Of a stretch of 64,000 nucleotides of DNA, positions 45,551-54,300 are shown in pieces; position 1 is the first letter of the stretch; each line of letters begins with the position of its first letter. The notes under the pieces were generated by a model. The model was not told where the DNA came from. It saw nothing but the letters and a program-made list of their open reading frames with translations, and did not search any database. Source of the DNA: Arthrobacter rhizosphaerae. Lineage in GTDB: Bacteria; Actinomycetota; Actinomycetes; Actinomycetales; Micrococcaceae. The stretch is taken from contig NZ_JALLAN010000003.1 in NCBI RefSeq assembly GCF_023062595.1, positions 22,346 through 86,345 of the forward strand, written 5' to 3'. Made by a program: the position numbers and the translations under genes.

Positions 45551-47611
45551 ATGAGTTTGTATCCCCGTCAAAGAACCCGTCTGTGGCTGGTCGCCGTCAT
45601 GGCCGCCGTGCTCGCGCTGCTGGCGACCGGTTTCCTGGGCACAGTCAGCGCCCAAGCGGCCCAAGGGTGCGAGGTCGATTACAAGGTCACCGGCCAATGG
45701 TCGGGCGGCTTTAATGCCAACGTCGAGGTCACCAACCTCGGCGAGCCGATCAAAAACTGGGACCTCGAGTGGACCTGGCCCAACGGCCAGAGCGTCACCG
45801 ACATGTGGAACGCGAAGGACAAGAGCAAGGCCGGATCGGCCAAGGCCACCGGCCGGGGCTCCAACGCCGCGTTCGCGACCGGCGGTTCGACGTCGTTCGG
45901 GTTCACCGGTTCGTGGTCGGGTGCGAACACCGACCCGGCCGAGTTCCGCCTCAACGGCCACCTCTGCGAGCCGACCACACCGGTCACCGCCATGGAGCAG
46001 GTCGCGGCCATGCAGCCGGGCTTGAACGTCGGCAACAGCCTCGACGCGCTGGGCGGTGAGACCGCCTGGGGCAACCCGCTGATCAACGAGGAACTCCTCC
46101 AGACCATCAAGGCCAACGGCTACAAGTCGATCCGCCTTCCGGTGTCCTGGGACGAGCACACCGGCCCGGGACCGGACTACACGATCGACCCGGCCTGGCT
46201 CGACCGCGTCGCGCAGGTGGTCGACTGGGCGATCGCGAACGACCTCCAAGTGATGGTCAACCAGCACGACCAGATGTGGACCAAGCTGCTGCCAGACGAC
46301 CGCGAGAACGTGTTGGCGAAGTTCGACTCGATGTGGACCCAGATCGCCGAGCGGTTCAAATACTATCCGTCCGAGCTGTCGTTCGAGAGCATCAACGAAC
46401 CGCAGTTCCCCAGTGACGAGGCCAACAGGGACGCCCACACCGCCACGCTCAACGTCGCCTTCCACGAGGCCGTTCGCACCACCGGCGGGAACAACGAGGA
46501 CAGGCTCCTGGTGCTGCCCACGTGGGTCACCAACTCCGAGCAGCCGCACCTGGACGCGCTCAAGGCCACCATCGACTCCCTCGACGACCCGATGATCGCT
46601 GCGACCGTCCACTTCTACGGGTTCTGGCCCTTCAGCGTCAACGTCGCCGGGGTCACCACCTACGACGAGGCGACCCAACAGGACCTTGAGAACACCTTCC
46701 AGCGCGTGAACGACACCTTCGTCGACAACGACATCCCGGTCATCGTCGGGGAGTGGGGCGTCCTCGGCTACGACTACACGCGCCCTGGCGTCCCCCAATC
46801 CCAGCAGTACGGCGAGCTGCTGAAGTTCTTCGAGGCCACCATGTACCAGGCCCGGGAGCAGAAGTTGACCTTGATGCTGTGGGATGCGGGCTCGTACCTC
46901 AACCGCAACACCCTCGAATGGCGCGACCCGCTCGCGCACTCGTACATGGAGTCGGGCTTGACGACGCGTTCGGGCACCACCTCGTTCGACTCGATCTACA
47001 TCGAGAAGGCCGGGACCATCGCGGACGAGTCGCTCACACTCAACCGCAACGGCCTCGAGTTCGAGGGCCTGTGGCACGGCGACACCGCACTGGCCGAAGG
47101 CGCTGACTACACCGTCGAGGGCGACATGCTCACCCTCACCGCTTCGGCGCTCACCCGCCTCGCCGGCGAGCGCGCCTACGGCGTGAACAGCACGATCGAG
47201 GCCCGCTTCTCGGACGGTGTGCCGTGGCAGATCCACGTCATCACCTACGACACGCCGCAGATCTCCGACCTCACCGGGACCATGGACGGGATACCTTGGT
47301 CCCAGTGGTGGGGCTGCCAATCCTCGTGCTTCGCAATCCCGACCGAGTTCAACGGCGACGAGCTTTCCACTATGGAGGCCAAGTACGCCGACGGCACCAA
47401 CGCCGGGCCCAACGACTGGACTGCCTTCAAGGAGTTCTGGTGGACCTACCGGCCCGACTACGATGCGGGCACGATCAGCCTCACCCCTGACTTCTTCAAC
47501 GAGGTCAGGGACGACGAGCCCGTCACCCTCACCTTCCACTTCTGGGGCGGCGGCACGATCGACTACACCGTTACCAAGTCCGGCACGACCGTGACCGGGA
47601 CCTCGGCCTAG
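45551..47611 (+). CDS. Secreted multidomain endoglucanase (CBM2-GH5-CBM_X2-CBM46)
   Basis: A 686-residue secreted cellulase. Signal peptide residues 1-36 (AQA). CBM2 occupies about 40-137, with its paired terminal Cys and surface Trp. The GH5 barrel (about 145-480) has the acid/base Glu in INEP near 283 and the nucleophile Glu in GEWG near 401. An Ig-like CBM_X2 (about 495-590) and a C-terminal CBM46 (AKYADGTNAGPNDWTAFKEF, HFWGGG) follow. GH5 subfamily 4 enzymes with the GH5-Ig-CBM46 layout act on glucans and xyloglucan. AAGGAGA precedes the ATG. The gene has a strongly C-biased third position (for example runs of GAC, GTC, ACC) and a full-length open antisense frame, unlike its neighbours, which suggests acquisition. 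Confidence 0.9.
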   Translation: MSLYPRQRTRLWLVAVMAAVLALLATGFLGTVSAQAAQGCEVDYKVTGQWSGGFNANVEVTNLGEPIKNWDLEWTWPNGQSVTDMWNAKDKSKAGSAKATGRGSNAAFATGGSTSFGFTGSWSGANTDPAEFRLNGHLCEPTTPVTAMEQVAAMQPGLNVGNSLDALGGETAWGNPLINEELLQTIKANGYKSIRLPVSWDEHTGPGPDYTIDPAWLDRVAQVVDWAIANDLQVMVNQHDQMWTKLLPDDRENVLAKFDSMWTQIAERFKYYPSELSFESINEPQFPSDEANRDAHTATLNVAFHEAVRTTGGNNEDRLLVLPTWVTNSEQPHLDALKATIDSLDDPMIAATVHFYGFWPFSVNVAGVTTYDEATQQDLENTFQRVNDTFVDNDIPVIVGEWGVLGYDYTRPGVPQSQQYGELLKFFEATMYQAREQKLTLMLWDAGSYLNRNTLEWRDPLAHSYMESGLTTRSGTTSFDSIYIEKAGTIADESLTLNRNGLEFEGLWHGDTALAEGADYTVEGDMLTLTASALTRLAGERAYGVNSTIEARFSDGVPWQIHVITYDTPQISDLTGTMDGIPWSQWWGCQSSCFAIPTEFNGDELSTMEAKYADGTNAGPNDWTAFKEFWWTYRPDYDAGTISLTPDFFNEVRDDEPVTLTFHFWGGGTIDYTVTKSGTTVTGTSA

Positions 47612-47654
47612 GCGTATCGATCACGGACATTGATGACGCTCGACGTGGTTTGGT

Positions 47655-47726
47655 GACATGAAGAAGACCTCCGGGTGGAGTGGGGCTTGTCTAGAGTCCA
47701 ATTCCATGCCCGGAGGTCTTCATGTC
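47655..47726. repeat. Long imperfect hairpin after the cellulase gene
   Basis: GACATGAAGA..CCTCCGGG (47655-47675) pairs with CCCGGAGGTCTTCATGTC (47709-47726), differing by a 3-nt bulge, around a 33-nt loop. It lies 43 bp after the cellulase stop and 17 bp before the stop of the convergent gene. It may be a terminator, or the border of a lost mobile element. Confidence 0.6.
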
Positions 47727-47742
47727 CAACCCGGATCCACCG

Positions 47743-49380
47743 TTATTCCGACACTCCCGGTGCTTCTCCAACACTGGGAGTGCCTTGACTGTGAATCGCA
47801 GAGCTTATGAGCGCTGCGCCGCCCAAAGCGAGGAGCGCCGCTCCGGCAGCTGCAGCGGGGAGCACTCCTGTTCCTGTGGATGCGAGTTGTTCGATCGTGC
47901 CGTTGGCGTGGGCGGGTGCTGATGACGTGGTTTCAGGGGTTGGTTGTGCTGTCACCGTCGGTGCGGCCGGAGCTAACTGCGTCGGTGGCGTGCCATCGAC
48001 GGCACCCGCTTGCATCGGTGCCGGGGTATCGACGGTCCCCGCTTGCATCGGTGCCGGGGTTGTGGGCGTCAAAGGAGAAAGTGTCCGGTACTGCATGAGG
48101 GTGCCGAATCCGAGGGCGTCATATCCTCCGGAGTTCGGTCCGTAGTCGCCGCCTCCGCCGTCGGGCCGCAGGGTGGCAGCGATCTGGCTGACCCAGGGGG
48201 TGCTGAGGCCCTTGCGGCCGGAGTAGTGTCCCAGAACCTGATCCCACACCGGCCGGCCCTGCCCGCGTCCGCCCTCACCGGGGACGGTCTGGGTATGCCA
48301 GCCTGCGTGGGCGGCGGTACTCAAGGGGCCGGACTGCCAGGTGTAAGGGGTGAACGGGACGTCGTGGCCGAGGTTGTATTTCGCGACGTACTCCGCTGCC
48401 TTGAGGAAGCGGTTGTTATCGTGTCCGTAGCAGTCGATGCCCTGGTTCCAGGCCATTTCGCAGAAGGCGCCCATGAGCCCGATGCCCATGATGCTGTGTG
48501 CCTGGTCGCGTCCGCTCTCCTGCCACTGGGCCAGGCCCTCATCCTCGTAAACGTAGGGCACGGCGTTCGGCAGTGAGCCGTTGCCCGCACCGCTCTGGAA
48601 GTACGTAACAGCACGGTCCACCAGGTCGTCGCGGTCCGCGAAGATACCGATGGCCAGGACCGATGCCATATTGCACAGGTCCCAGTTGGCCCAGTAGTTC
48701 GTGATGACAGCACCGTTGTGATTGGTGAGGAAGTGCTCGTTCATCGGGTGGAAAATGTTGAGCAGCATGCCGCGGAACCTCTCAAACTCGAAGTCCGGAT
48801 GGTCCCGCACCAGCTCGGCGGCATTCGCGAACTGGTAGCCGTAGATACCTGCGGCCAGGAAGCGGTCGGCGTTACCGGTCACCGTTGTCAACGTCCCGGA
48901 CCAGGCGTTGAGGATCCGCACGGCAGCTGCGCCGTGGGCGGCCTCGCCGGAGATCCGCCACCGCAGGGCGTTCTGGTAAGCGGCGTGGATATCCGCGAAC
49001 AACGGCCCGTAGTTTGAGCCGTCGCCACCGCGGACGACTGTCTCCACCGGGCGCGGCTGCCACCCGGAACCGGAGCGCCCGTTCGCCACGAGACGATCCC
49101 AGCCACCCAGCCACGGCTGCGTGCCGGCCTTCACCTGCGCCGAGACTCGCTCGATGTCGGACAGGGTGTGCACCAGTCCCGGATGCGAATACCTCAACGC
49201 CCGTCCCGCAGGCGTGGGGGCGAGGGAAGCGGTACGCTGCCGTGTCGCATTGTCCGTGGCCGCGGAGGCGCTCGAAGCGCCGAACGCTACCAGGGGTACT
49301 GCCAGGGAGGCGCCCGTGATGAATGACCTGCGTGAAACGGTGCTGCCGGACGACTTGGCGTGGCGATAATTCTTTGTCAT
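47743..49380 (-). CDS. Exported alginate-lyase-family protein with sortase motif
   Basis: A 545-residue protein. The Tat signal SRRSFITG lies at residues 16-23, with cleavage near ASA40. Residues about 65-430 match the alginate-lyase (PF05426, alpha/alpha-barrel) family, with the conserved NYWANWDLCNMA and WQESGRDQAHSIMG segments. A Pro/Thr/Ala linker includes two copies of PAPMQAG. LASTG at residue 499 and a hydrophobic stretch look like a class E sortase signal, but the tail after it is not basic. ATG at 49380 is used. Substrate unproven: such enzymes cleave alginate or other uronic-acid polymers. Confidence 0.8.
   Translation of the reverse strand: MTKNYRHAKSSGSTVSRRSFITGASLAVPLVAFGASSASAATDNATRQRTASLAPTPAGRALRYSHPGLVHTLSDIERVSAQVKAGTQPWLGGWDRLVANGRSGSGWQPRPVETVVRGGDGSNYGPLFADIHAAYQNALRWRISGEAAHGAAAVRILNAWSGTLTTVTGNADRFLAAGIYGYQFANAAELVRDHPDFEFERFRGMLLNIFHPMNEHFLTNHNGAVITNYWANWDLCNMASVLAIGIFADRDDLVDRAVTYFQSGAGNGSLPNAVPYVYEDEGLAQWQESGRDQAHSIMGIGLMGAFCEMAWNQGIDCYGHDNNRFLKAAEYVAKYNLGHDVPFTPYTWQSGPLSTAAHAGWHTQTVPGEGGRGQGRPVWDQVLGHYSGRKGLSTPWVSQIAATLRPDGGGGDYGPNSGGYDALGFGTLMQYRTLSPLTPTTPAPMQAGTVDTPAPMQAGAVDGTPPTQLAPAAPTVTAQPTPETTSSAPAHANGTIEQLASTGTGVLPAAAAGAALLALGGAALISSAIHSQGTPSVGEAPGVSE
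48008..48060. repeat. Tandem 33-bp repeat in the linker of the alginate-lyase-like gene
   Basis: A 20-bp identical stretch occurs at 48008-48027 and 48041-48060, a period of 33 bp or 11 codons. It encodes two PAPMQAG units in the Pro-rich linker. Confidence 0.7.
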
Positions 49381-49575
49381 TGATTTCCGTTCGATCGAAA
49401 GCAACTCAGAGAGATGTTGCCGTCCTCCCCGCACCGGGGCTCATGCTGCAGGGGTGCAATTCCGGGGCAAGCTGGCTCAGCTTTTCTGCGGACCAGCTTA
49501 CCGCCGGGGCAAGCCTAGACGGTGAACGGGAGAACCCCCTAAGCCCTCACGGAAACAGCCGACAGTAAAACTCAG

Positions 49576-50673
49576 TTAGCTGTTCCGTCCCCTGGCCGCT
49601 ACCGCCCATGTGCCGCTAAAAGTCCCGCTCTTGACCAGACTGACTTCATCAACGAGGTTCATGGTCAGGCAGACGTGGTTGGGGATGACTCTGAGACGCT
49701 GCCCGCGTTCCGGAAGTACCGCTCCTGCTGGCCACTGCACTGTGGCGTGGTGTTCGGAGAGCGCGATGATTCTCGCCGCAGGATAGTCGAGCAACCGTCC
49801 ATACCCGGTGGCCCACGGGGCACGGTCGCTGCCCAGGATCTTGCTTCCGGCGTCGATGATGAAACGCCCGGGCTCGTCCGGGCCGGTCTTATGGTGACTG
49901 ACAACCGTGCTGGCGACCGTGAGTGCGATGTCCTCGGGGCTGCAGCGCTCAAGCTCGAGCTGCTGGGCGTCACCAAAAACATAGACACCAGGTCGCAGTT
50001 CTGTAGCTGCTGTTTTCCCGGTCAGAAGGGCGGTGGGGGTCGAGCCGCCGCTCAGCTCCAACAGGGTGAAGCCTGCGGAAGTAAGGGCCTCCGCGGCTTG
50101 GCGAAGGACCGCATCTTCTTCCCCGGCAGCCAGGCGAGGCATTCCGGGTTTATAGCTGTGGCCGGGGAAGGTGAAAACCCCTGTGACGTCGAGGCCCGCG
50201 TCTGCTGCTGCCAAGGCGACGGCGACAGCTGAGCCGGGATGCACACCGCTGCGGTGGTGGCCGCTGTCGAGCTCCACCCTGACGGCGATTTTCCCGGCGT
50301 CGGCCCCGAGGTTCGTTCCCATGTAAATGGCGCTCTCGGCAGAATCCACGCCTACCGTGATACGCGCGGTTTCCGCGAGACGGCGCAGCCTTTCGGCTTG
50401 GCGGACGCCCACCCAGAGCGGGTAAGCGATGAAGATATCCTCGACTCCGTCCTTAGCGAAGACTTCGGCTTCACCGATGGTTGCAACAGTCAGCCCTACG
50501 GCCCCCGCGGCGAGCTGTTTGGCCGCAACTTCCAGGACTTTGTGCGTTTTTGCGTGGGGGCGCAGCTTGACGCCGCGGCTGCGAGTGGCCGACGCCATCC
50601 TGGCGATATTGCGGTCCAGAACCTCTACATCGATCATGACGTCGGGGGTGGTGATCTCATCGGGAACAGTCAC
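49576..50673 (-). CDS. PLP-dependent D-threonine aldolase/D-serine dehydratase-family enzyme
   Basis: A 365-residue fold-type III PLP enzyme. The lysine that binds the cofactor is in LRPHAKTHK near residue 40. The barrel has VRVELDSGHHRSGVHP and LSGGSTPTA (phosphate loop), and the metal-binding His-x-Cys (NHVC) near the C-terminus is present. Members cleave D-threonine or dehydrate D-serine using PLP and a divalent metal. The GTG start follows ACGGAGG by seven bases. It lies alone in the accessory island; the substrate is not predictable. Confidence 0.85.
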   Translation of the reverse strand: MTVPDEITTPDVMIDVEVLDRNIARMASATRSRGVKLRPHAKTHKVLEVAAKQLAAGAVGLTVATIGEAEVFAKDGVEDIFIAYPLWVGVRQAERLRRLAETARITVGVDSAESAIYMGTNLGADAGKIAVRVELDSGHHRSGVHPGSAVAVALAAADAGLDVTGVFTFPGHSYKPGMPRLAAGEEDAVLRQAAEALTSAGFTLLELSGGSTPTALLTGKTAATELRPGVYVFGDAQQLELERCSPEDIALTVASTVVSHHKTGPDEPGRFIIDAGSKILGSDRAPWATGYGRLLDYPAARIIALSEHHATVQWPAGAVLPERGQRLRVIPNHVCLTMNLVDEVSLVKSGTFSGTWAVAARGRNS

Positions 50674-50923
50674 TCTGGGCCTCCGTTAGTCAAGATCCGC
50701 TGGGAGTTGCAGGGAATTTACGTGCGGTTTACGCGGTAAGTCTTGCCGGGATGGCCTGCCTGCGACAGACTCATTCTCACCTGATGAACGGATCCGCGTG
50801 GCGATTGAACGTAATCGACTGAATTCGTTCGACGAAACCACATGCGACACGAACGCCTCGATGCGTTCCGGCTCTTTGGCGATGACGCCGTAGGCAAAGA
50901 GTCCGCAAACCGGGAGGATAGTC

Positions 50924-51301
50924 ATGACAGGATCGTTTGAGGTATTCGTTGATTCGGAATCGTACTTCAGATTCCGGCTCAAGGCTCCGGATGGAACCAT
51001 CATGGCTGTCTCCATGGCCTTTGAGGACAAACCCGCGGCGGTGGCCGGCATTACTGCTGTGCGTGAGTACGCCGGAATGGGACTCATCACCGACCTCTGC
51101 CCGGCCGGTTTGTCCACCCGCACTCCCGAACCGGCTCTTGCCGGTGACACACGGCGCCCAAGCGGAGACCGGCAAAGTGCTGACCACCGTAGTGTTGATC
51201 TCAGGCCTGGCGATCACAGAACGGCCGCTGACCATTTCCGGACCCGGGCCAAGACCTTGCGCCAGGCGGCAGCCGGACCCCGCTGGACCCACCTGGTCTG
51301 A
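50924..51301 (+). CDS. YegP-domain (UPF0339) protein with an unusual C-terminal tail
   Basis: A 125-residue protein. Residues 3-58 form one YegP/DUF1508 unit (FEVFVDSESYFRFRLKAPDG, then a YAGMGLITDL ending). The remaining 65 residues are rich in Arg, Thr and Pro and have no similarity to anything I recognise. GGGAGGATAGTC precedes the ATG, a good ribosome binding site. Most family members have two YegP units or end after one, so the tail may be readthrough into former non-coding DNA after a lost stop codon. Confidence 0.7.
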   Translation: MTGSFEVFVDSESYFRFRLKAPDGTIMAVSMAFEDKPAAVAGITAVREYAGMGLITDLCPAGLSTRTPEPALAGDTRRPSGDRQSADHRSVDLRPGDHRTAADHFRTRAKTLRQAAAGPRWTHLV

Positions 51302-51363
51302 GACCCACCTGGCCTGAGACCTGCGGCGATCCCAGGCCCTTGCGGGTCCAGCAGTTCGGCGGG

Positions 51364-51915
51364 TTACTCGTAGACGTGCGGCGCCAGGGTGCCTACGAAA
51401 TCAAGGTTGCGGTACTTTTCCGCGTAGTCCAGGCCATAGCCGACTACAAATTCATTGGGAATGTCGAACCCGACGTACTTGACGTCGATCTCCACCTTCG
51501 CGGCCGTAGGTTTGCGGAAGGCCGTGCAGATTTCCACTGACGCGGTGCCGCGGGACTCCAGGTTGGTCTTCAGCCAGGACAGGGTGAGGCCGGAATCGAT
51601 GATGTCCTCAACGATCAGCACATCCTTGCCCATGAGGTCGGTATCCAGGTCCTTAAGGATCCGGACAACGCCTGAGGACTGGGTGCCGGAGCCGTAGGAA
51701 GAAACTGCCATCCAGTCCATGGAAACGTGGCTGTGGAGTGCCCTTGCGAGGTCGGCCATGACCATCACTGCACCCTTGAGGACACCGACAATAAGGAGCT
51801 CGCGTCCCTCGTAGTCCCTGTCGATTTCCGCAGCGAGTTCGGTAATCCGCTGTTGGATCTGTTCCTTGGTGTAGAGAACGTGCTTGAGGTCTGCCTGGAC
51901 GTCGTTTGAATCCAC
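51364..51915 (-). CDS. hpt: Hypoxanthine phosphoribosyltransferase
   Basis: A 183-residue purine-salvage enzyme. The PRPP-binding loop VLIVEDIIDSGLTL is intact, and LLIVGVLKGAVMVMADLA and YVGFDIPNEFVVGYGLDY are the nucleotide and base sites. Start: GTG at 51915 has AGGAGCC at a better distance than the TTG one codon earlier. It follows tilS by 30 bp in the same direction. The tilS-hpt pair normally continues into ftsH; here the accessory island follows. Confidence 0.94.
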   Translation of the reverse strand: MDSNDVQADLKHVLYTKEQIQQRITELAAEIDRDYEGRELLIVGVLKGAVMVMADLARALHSHVSMDWMAVSSYGSGTQSSGVVRILKDLDTDLMGKDVLIVEDIIDSGLTLSWLKTNLESRGTASVEICTAFRKPTAAKVEIDVKYVGFDIPNEFVVGYGLDYAEKYRNLDFVGTLAPHVYE

Positions 51916-51945
51916 CAATGGCTCCTGTGTAGATACGGGGTGCGA

Positions 51946-53109
51946 CTATTTCTGGGGCGGTTTGTGAGACCGGAATACAAGCTTCCCACAGCGTGCGCCT
52001 TCACGGGGAACGCGCGGTCCGCCGGCATCCCGATTGAGCTGGCCTTCAGTTAGGATCTCCGCCAGGGACAGCCTGTACACGCTGACCCCGCCGGGCAGCT
52101 CTACGGGCCCGGCGGATCCTCTTCGCCGGAGGAGGGCTTCCGCTGCCAGAAGCCTTTGGTAGCTGGGCTGTTGGCCCCCGACGGCGGCAGCCGCCTTTGC
52201 GATGACCCGGTACCTGATGGCGGGGGCAAGTTCCCGCAGCTCTTCCTCCGGCAAGGCCACTTCCATCCCGGAACGCTGGGCAAGCAGTTCATACGTCCTG
52301 TTCGCCACGTCCTCCAGGTAGTCAGCGTCGAGCTGCAGGATCGAAGCGGTGCGGGCCAGTGATTCAGCCACTCCCGGTCCAAGCTTTTCTTCCAGCAGCG
52401 GGAGCACCTCAACGCGGGTCCGGGAGCGGGCGAAGGCAGGATCCTTGTTGCTGGGATCATGCCACGGCTCCAGGCCCTCCACTTCGCAGATTTCCAGGGT
52501 TTCAGCCCGACGCAGGCCAAGGAAGGGCCGCAGGAGACGATCCCGGACGGGGCGCATCCCGGCCAAGGAACGGGTACCTGATCCTCGCGCTAGGCCCAGC
52601 AGCACCTGCTCGGCCTGGTCATCCAGGGTGTGCCCCAACAGGATCGCTGCGGCTCCGACATCGTCCGCCGCCGACTCAAGCGCGGCGTGCCGGGCGTCGC
52701 GGGCCGCAGCCTCAGGGCCCACACCGGTGGTGGCCACGTTAACGGTCCGCACCACGACGGGAGAGAGGCCCAATTCCTCCAGCGTGGCCGCAGTTTTAGC
52801 CGCAACGTCCGCCGAGCCTTGCTGGAGCTGATGGTCGACCACCACGGCTCCAACCGAAACGCGGTGCCCGTCTACATGTCCGCGGCGGGCAAAATACGCC
52901 GCAACGGCCGCCAGCGCCAGTGAATCGGGGCCACCGCTGCATGCCACGAGCACGCGTTCCGGGTAGCCGGCGGAAGCCAAGGCGTCCTGCAACATTTTCC
53001 GGGCGGTCCCGACGACGGGAGCAAGACGGCCGGGACGCCGTCGTCCGCTCCTACCGAGCACAGCGCCTGACCCGGCACCTGGCGCGGCGCCCGAGTCACC
53101 GCCTCGCAC
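51946..53109 (-). CDS. tilS: tRNA(Ile)-lysidine synthetase
   Basis: A 387-residue N-type ATP pyrophosphatase that converts C34 of tRNA-Ile (CAU) to lysidine. The PP-loop SGGPDS is at residues 58-63, followed by VVVDHQLQ and ILLGHTLDDQAEQVL. A C-terminal substrate-binding region (about 255-370) is shorter than in E. coli, as is usual in Actinobacteria. The GTG start gives a 40-residue Gly/Arg-rich extension, so an internal start is possible. It begins 5 bp after the DUF2342 gene. Confidence 0.93.
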   Translation of the reverse strand: MRGGDSGAAPGAGSGAVLGRSGRRRPGRLAPVVGTARKMLQDALASAGYPERVLVACSGGPDSLALAAVAAYFARRGHVDGHRVSVGAVVVDHQLQQGSADVAAKTAATLEELGLSPVVVRTVNVATTGVGPEAAARDARHAALESAADDVGAAAILLGHTLDDQAEQVLLGLARGSGTRSLAGMRPVRDRLLRPFLGLRRAETLEICEVEGLEPWHDPSNKDPAFARSRTRVEVLPLLEEKLGPGVAESLARTASILQLDADYLEDVANRTYELLAQRSGMEVALPEEELRELAPAIRYRVIAKAAAAVGGQQPSYQRLLAAEALLRRRGSAGPVELPGGVSVYRLSLAEILTEGQLNRDAGGPRVPREGARCGKLVFRSHKPPQK

Positions 53110-53114
53110 GGTAA

Positions 53115-54242
53115 TTAGAGCCCCATTCGATCAAGCCAGATCTTGGCGTCATGGATTTCAGGCTCGGTGGGGAGGTGCTCAGCGGATTCCCAGACCCGGT
53201 TGAAGCCCTCCATACCCGCAACATCAACAACGGCGCGGACGAACTTGGCTCCATCGGTGTACTGCCGCATCTTGGCGTCCAAGCCCAAAAGGTTGCGAAT
53301 GAACTTCTCCACAATTCCCCGGTCCTTGCCGCGGTCGTTGAAACGCTGCCGGATGGTTTTAACGGAAGGGACGATGCTGGCATCGACCGCGTCCATCACC
53401 ACGTTGGCGTGCCCTTCAAGGAGGCTCATCACTGCCGTCAAGTGCGAGATTGCGGCCTTTTCCTCAGGATCCTGGAGAAGGTCGAGAATGACGCCGCGTC
53501 CTGGCGTATCTCCAGACGCAGATCTGTCCTTGAGCGAGCGGGCTGCGGCGGTGGCGCGCTCCATGAGCGAATCCACATTACCGAGGAGATGCCCGCTGAG
53601 ATCGTCGATTTGGTTAAGCATGTGGTGCCGCAGCCAAGGTGCAGCCGCAAACTGCACACGGTGCGTCTGCTCGTGCAGACAGACCCACAGCCGGAAGTCC
53701 TCCGGAGTGACGTTAAGTTCCCGCTCTACAGCGATGATGTTCGGAGCAACCAGGAGCAGCCGACCGCCAGCCGGCGCATTGGAGTCCTCGGCCAGGGCTG
53801 AAAACGGATCGTACTGGCCCAGAACCTTGCTGGAAAGAAAGGCCAGGATGGCGCCGAGTTGGCTGCCGGTAATGGCGCCGCTCACGGCTGCGGCCCCAGG
53901 AGTCAGCGTCCCCCGGTTTTCAAGGAGCTTTTCGATTGCCGGCTTGAGCATCACCGCGAAACTCTGCGTGTTGGCCCTGGCCCAGGATGCCCTGTCGACC
54001 ACCAGGACCGAGGAATCCCGGAGGTCCCGGGCAGCTTCCAGACCTGTGATGTCATGGACGTGGGGTACGGACACATCGGCCATGAACCGCAGGTTCTCCA
54101 CGGCTGAGCCGATCTCTGAGGACCCAAGCGACGGCCCGGCAGGCGCAAGCCTGGCCGCAGTGGAAGCGGCAAGCTCCCAGTTGATGAGGGCTTGGGCCGG
54201 AACTGTTGACTCGCCTGCTGAAGACTCCATAACTTCCATCAC
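53115..54242 (-). CDS. Zinc-dependent metalloprotease of the DUF2342 family
   Basis: A 375-residue protein of the actinobacterial DUF2342 (coenzyme F420 biosynthesis-associated) family. The zinc-binding motif is in LHEQTHRVQF near residue 195; EGHANVVMDAVD near 280 supplies the further Glu ligand. It is immediately upstream of tilS, as Rv3626c is in mycobacteria. Despite its database name, no F420 genes are nearby. The start may be any of the three methionines in the first five codons. Confidence 0.87.
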   Translation of the reverse strand: MMEVMESSAGESTVPAQALINWELAASTAARLAPAGPSLGSSEIGSAVENLRFMADVSVPHVHDITGLEAARDLRDSSVLVVDRASWARANTQSFAVMLKPAIEKLLENRGTLTPGAAAVSGAITGSQLGAILAFLSSKVLGQYDPFSALAEDSNAPAGGRLLLVAPNIIAVERELNVTPEDFRLWVCLHEQTHRVQFAAAPWLRHHMLNQIDDLSGHLLGNVDSLMERATAAARSLKDRSASGDTPGRGVILDLLQDPEEKAAISHLTAVMSLLEGHANVVMDAVDASIVPSVKTIRQRFNDRGKDRGIVEKFIRNLLGLDAKMRQYTDGAKFVRAVVDVAGMEGFNRVWESAEHLPTEPEIHDAKIWLDRMGL

Positions 54243-54300
54243 ACCATAGCCCGTGGCTGCGCGTCCTTAAGTTCGCCCAACGGCGAACCCTCCAGTGTCG

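Noticed and set aside
45416..47539. A 707-codon open frame antisense to the cellulase gene
   Set aside because: It arises from the strong third-position C bias of the cellulase gene; the product is low-complexity (Val, Gly, Arg, Glu, Leu-rich) with no domain, and the sense strand has a complete recognised protein.
47640..47742. Annotating an IS481-type insertion sequence remnant
   Set aside because: The ribosome-binding-site-like motif and hairpin suggested it, but no transposase coding sequence or target duplication can be shown.
50686..51150. Minus-strand frame overlapping the YegP gene start
   Set aside because: No ribosome binding site at the possible internal ATG and no recognisable family; kept only as a remark in a finding.
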